Shown piece after piece: positions 61,636 to 64,000 of a stretch of 64,000 nt of DNA; the stretch's first letter is position 1, and each line of letters opens with the position of its first letter. Position numbers and translations under genes: made by a program. The notes under the pieces were generated by a model that saw only the letters and a list, made by a program, of their open reading frames with translations, made no database searches and was not told the DNA's origin. Source of the DNA: an uncultured Porphyromonadaceae bacterium (lineage in GTDB: Bacteria; Bacteroidota; Bacteroidia; Bacteroidales; Muribaculaceae); the NCBI GenBank assembly GCA_937921035.1, contig CALEUL010000056.1:1-64000 (forward strand), read 5' to 3'.

Positions 61636-62631
61636 ATGAGTGAAAGTGTAAATATCCGAGAACTCAACGAACTTGTAGCCGGCAAGAGCGATTTTATAAG
61701 CATGGTTACACACGGCATGGACCAGACAATCGTAGGACAGAAACATCTTGTAGAAAGTCTTCTTGTGGCTCTGCTTGCGAATGGACACATACTCCTTGAG
61801 GGTGTTCCGGGTCTTGCCAAAACTCTTGCAATCAAGACTCTGGCCCAGCTTATCGATGCAAAATACAGCAGAATCCAGTTTACCCCCGACCTTCTGCCTG
61901 GAGATGTGAACGGTACAATGATCTATAGTGTGAAGAACGAGCAGTTCCAGGTTAAGAAAGGCCCGATATTCGCCAATTTCGTGCTTGCCGATGAAATCAA
62001 CCGAGCCCCTGCAAAGGTGCAGTCAGCACTCCTTGAGGCCATGCAGGAACGTCAGGTAACTATCGGGGACCATACATTCCCGCTCGACAAGCCGTTCCTC
62101 GTAATGGCTACTCAGAACCCTATCGAACAGGAAGGTACATATCCGCTGCCAGAGGCACAGGTAGACCGTTTTCTTATGAAAGTCGTTATCGGCTATCCTA
62201 CCAAAGACGAAGAACGCGAAATTATACGTATGAACATCGCCCAGGATGCTAAGAAGGTGATGCCGTTGCTTCGTCCCCAGGAGGTGATTGATGCGCAGAA
62301 GATAGTGGAGAAGATATATGTGGACGAGAAAATCGAACGCTACATCGTTGATATTGTTTTTGCAACCCGAACCCCGCGCGAGTACGGTCTCGAAGACCTT
62401 GCTTCGTATATTTCGTTCGGCGCCTCGCCCCGTGCATCCATATCTCTGGCAAAAGCAGCCCGTGCATACGCGTTCTTGCATCAGCGCGGATATGTGATTC
62501 CAGAAGATGTGATTTCTGTTTGCCACGATGTGCTCCGCCACCGTATCGGACTGACATACGAAGCTGAGGCAAACAACTTTACTACCGATATGATAATCAC
62601 CGATATCCTGGACAAAGTTCAGGTACCCTGA
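61636..62631 (+). CDS. MoxR family AAA+ ATPase
   Basis: A 331-residue MoxR-type ATPase thought to act as a chaperone for vWA-containing partners. Seen are Walker A LEGVPGLAKTLAIK (about 55-68), Walker B LADEINRAPAKVQSAL (about 116-131), the sensor ATQNPIEQEGTYPLPEAQ and the lid domain (ASYISFGASPRASISLAKAAR). It is followed at 26 bases by a DUF58 protein and then by a BatD-like protein, the standard Bat (aerotolerance) order in Bacteroidales. Confidence 0.95.
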   Translation: MSESVNIRELNELVAGKSDFISMVTHGMDQTIVGQKHLVESLLVALLANGHILLEGVPGLAKTLAIKTLAQLIDAKYSRIQFTPDLLPGDVNGTMIYSVKNEQFQVKKGPIFANFVLADEINRAPAKVQSALLEAMQERQVTIGDHTFPLDKPFLVMATQNPIEQEGTYPLPEAQVDRFLMKVVIGYPTKDEEREIIRMNIAQDAKKVMPLLRPQEVIDAQKIVEKIYVDEKIERYIVDIVFATRTPREYGLEDLASYISFGASPRASISLAKAARAYAFLHQRGYVIPEDVISVCHDVLRHRIGLTYEAEANNFTTDMIITDILDKVQVP

Positions 62632-62657
62632 TAAACATTTAGGAATTATTTCCGGAT

Positions 62658-63533
62658 ATGGATTCCAATGAACTTATAAAAAAAGTTCGCAAGATTGAAA
62701 TAAAGACACGCGGACTTTCCCAGAACATCTTTGCCGGCGAATACCATTCGGCTTTCAAGGGTCGCGGCATGACGTTCTCGGAGGTGCGCGCATATCAGTA
62801 CGGCGACGATATCCGCGATATCGACTGGAATGTAACCGCCCGCCACAACCAGCCTTATATTAAGGTATACGAGGAAGAACGCGAGCTTACAGTTATGTTG
62901 CTTGTCGATGTCTCCGCTAGCCGCAATTTCGGTGCCGCGGGACCAGAAAAACGCGAAATGATTGCTGAAATTGCCGCTACTATCGCATTTTCGGCGATTC
63001 AGAACAACGATAAAATCGGTGCTATCTTTTTCTCGGACAAGGTAGAGAAGTTTATCTCGCCCAAGAAAGGCCGCAAACATATCCTGTTCCTTATCCGCGA
63101 ATTGCTCGATTTTCAGCCCGAAAGCAAAGGTACGGATATCGCTCAGGCGGTGCGCTATTTCAGCAATGCGCTTAAACGCCGCTGTACGATGTTCCTGCTT
63201 TCCGACTTTATCGACAGTTCCGACTACCGCACGCCTCTGACAGTTGCTGTCTCGCGCCACGATGTCATGGCCATTCAGGTATATGACAAACGAGATGGCG
63301 AGATGCCGGATGTGGGTCTGGTACGTGTTGCCGATCTGGAAACGGGACAGACTTGCTGGATAGATACATCCTCGTCGCGCACGCGCAAGGCGTACAACAA
63401 ATGGTGGTACGACCGTCAGCAGCAGATGAGTTCCACTCTGCGGTCTAACCGTGTCGACTATGTTTCTGTGGCAACCGACGAGGATTACGTACGCGCTCTT
63501 ATGAGTCTGTTTAAAAACCGTTCGGCAGTATGA
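62658..63533 (+). CDS. DUF58 domain protein with vWA fold
   Basis: A 291-residue protein with the DUF58 signature YGDDIRDIDWNVTARHNQPY (about 49-68), followed by a von Willebrand A-like region with a MIDAS-type DVSASRNF motif (about 84-91) and the TMFLLSDFIDSSDY segment. It is the partner of MoxR in Bat operons and is presumably membrane-associated or cytoplasmic. Its stop overlaps the following start (ATGA). Confidence 0.93.
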   Translation: MDSNELIKKVRKIEIKTRGLSQNIFAGEYHSAFKGRGMTFSEVRAYQYGDDIRDIDWNVTARHNQPYIKVYEEERELTVMLLVDVSASRNFGAAGPEKREMIAEIAATIAFSAIQNNDKIGAIFFSDKVEKFISPKKGRKHILFLIRELLDFQPESKGTDIAQAVRYFSNALKRRCTMFLLSDFIDSSDYRTPLTVAVSRHDVMAIQVYDKRDGEMPDVGLVRVADLETGQTCWIDTSSSRTRKAYNKWWYDRQQQMSSTLRSNRVDYVSVATDEDYVRALMSLFKNRSAV

Positions 63534-64000
63534 AAATGAAACACAAAACATATCGTAGCGCAGCTGCATGCGCCGCTGTCGCTCTTATGACTGCTTCGTT
63601 AGTGGCTGCGCCGCGACGTTCCGCATCCGGCATTTCTGTTTCGGCATCTATTGATTCCGCCCTTGTAGAAATGGGCGATCTCAATCATCTGCGTGTGAAA
63701 GTAGATATGCCCGAAAGTGCATCGCGCGACGCCCGAATAGTCGATTTCCCTGAAATTGCTTCTGGCGATGACTATGTTACCTGGAACGGTATAGATATAG
63801 TAAAGATAGATACTGTCTCTACTGTGGAAGGTGGCAAAAGAGTTATAGATTACGATTTCACTATTCAGGCATTCGATCCCGGAACTGTTTCCTTGCCGCC
63901 ATTTGCGGTCCTTGGTTCGGAAGGAGCCGATACGGCATTTTCCAATGTCGTTACTTTCAAGGTGGCTCCAGTTGATGTCGATTCTCTCGAGACAATCAAT
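63530..64000 (+). CDS. BatD-like secreted protein, partial (runs off the window)
   Basis: An open frame of 157 codons without stop up to the window edge. It begins with a signal peptide (about 1-26: KHKTYRSAAACAAVALMTAS ... VAA) and continues as a beta-rich Ig-like domain (ISVSASIDSALVEMGDLNHL and YDFTIQAFDPGTVSLPPFAV). The position after MoxR and DUF58 and the FDPGTVSLPPF pattern resemble BatD and related proteins of the operon. The start overlaps the DUF58 stop by 4 bases; an alternative ATG is at 63536. Confidence 0.78.
   Translation, partial: MKMKHKTYRSAAACAAVALMTASLVAAPRRSASGISVSASIDSALVEMGDLNHLRVKVDMPESASRDARIVDFPEIASGDDYVTWNGIDIVKIDTVSTVEGGKRVIDYDFTIQAFDPGTVSLPPFAVLGSEGADTAFSNVVTFKVAPVDVDSLETIN

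Noticed and set aside
62646..63569. 307-codon open frame on the minus strand opposite the DUF58 gene
   Set aside because: Opposite a gene with clear family signatures in a conserved operon; no motif in the translation.
1..64000. tRNA genes, rRNA genes, CRISPR arrays, insertion sequences, phage or integrative elements
   Set aside because: I looked for T-loop signatures, repeat-spacer patterns, transposase or integrase motifs and terminal repeats and found none.

Overview
The window is a stretch of chromosomal DNA from a member of the Bacteroidota, most likely an intestinal Bacteroidales. Signs in the sequence are the TAnnTTTG-type -7 promoter boxes in front of most transcription units, A-rich leaders without Shine-Dalgarno sequences, and family-specific genes: a FeoA-FeoB fusion, an ExbB-ExbD-ExbD-TonB operon, DUF4270 and DUF4954 proteins, a GT3-type glycogen synthase, and a kinase fused to a RapZ C-terminal domain. 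A choloylglycine-hydrolase family enzyme fits a gut habitat. Muribaculaceae is my best guess for the family, but this is inference. I see no tRNA or rRNA gene, CRISPR array, insertion sequence, phage or integrative element. Coding density is high and nearly everything is core or family-core.

Layout. 0.3-3.6 kb: proton-motive-force operon for TonB-dependent transport. 3.8-6.3 kb: phosphoglycerate kinase and a THUMP-like methyltransferase. 6.3-9.7 kb (minus): nusB-yajC-ybbR-coaE. 9.8-14.7 kb (minus): sppA-lpxK-purine nucleoside phosphorylase-thiL. 14.9-16.6 kb: RluA-family pseudouridine synthase and fmt. 16.8-19.7 kb: small membrane protein, PstS-like lipoprotein, TPR protein. 19.8-24.9 kb: rarA, then prfA-DUF4153-pyrF. 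24.9-29.2 kb: glycogen synthase (GT3) and alpha-glucan phosphorylase. 29.3-31.6 kb (minus): a half-length GT5-like protein and a DUF4270 lipoprotein. 31.8-35.6 kb: DsbD-alpha-like membrane protein, mazG, topB. 35.6-47.2 kb (minus): a long, tightly packed nine-gene run clpP-clpX-recQ-kinase/RapZC-nucleotidyltransferase-feoAB-dCMP deaminase-S41 protease-5-formyl-THF cyclo-ligase. 47.4-50.5 kb: AlkD-like protein, MBOAT acyltransferase, choloylglycine-hydrolase family enzyme. 50.6-52.5 kb (minus): DUF4954. 52.7-54.9 kb: dnaG. 54.9-57.5 kb (minus): AI-2E-family permease, plsC, unknown lipoprotein. 57.6-59.1 kb: MFS transporter. 59.1-60.5 kb (minus): rsmG and a metallo-beta-lactamase-fold hydrolase. 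60.6-61.5 kb: CvfB-like S1 protein. 61.6 kb to the right edge: MoxR-DUF58-BatD-like (Bat) operon, cut off by the window.

The most interesting points are: (1) an amino-sugar-kinase-like domain fused to the RapZ C-terminal domain, translationally coupled to a MurU-like nucleotidyltransferase, which suggests peptidoglycan-sugar recycling with a built-in amino-sugar sensor; (2) a NusB with an extra internal repeat of its N-terminal module; (3) a half-length GT5 synthase fold that has lost the KTGGL nucleotide-sugar motif, close to the active glycogen genes; (4) a DsbD-alpha domain attached to a membrane domain without the rest of DsbD; (5) a perfect inverted repeat made of two mirrored -7 boxes between the AI-2E permease and MFS genes; and (6) mirrored -7 boxes at most divergent gene pairs.

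Because no search or alignment program was available, family names rest on recognised motifs and overall sequence character. Lengths and domain limits are by hand count.
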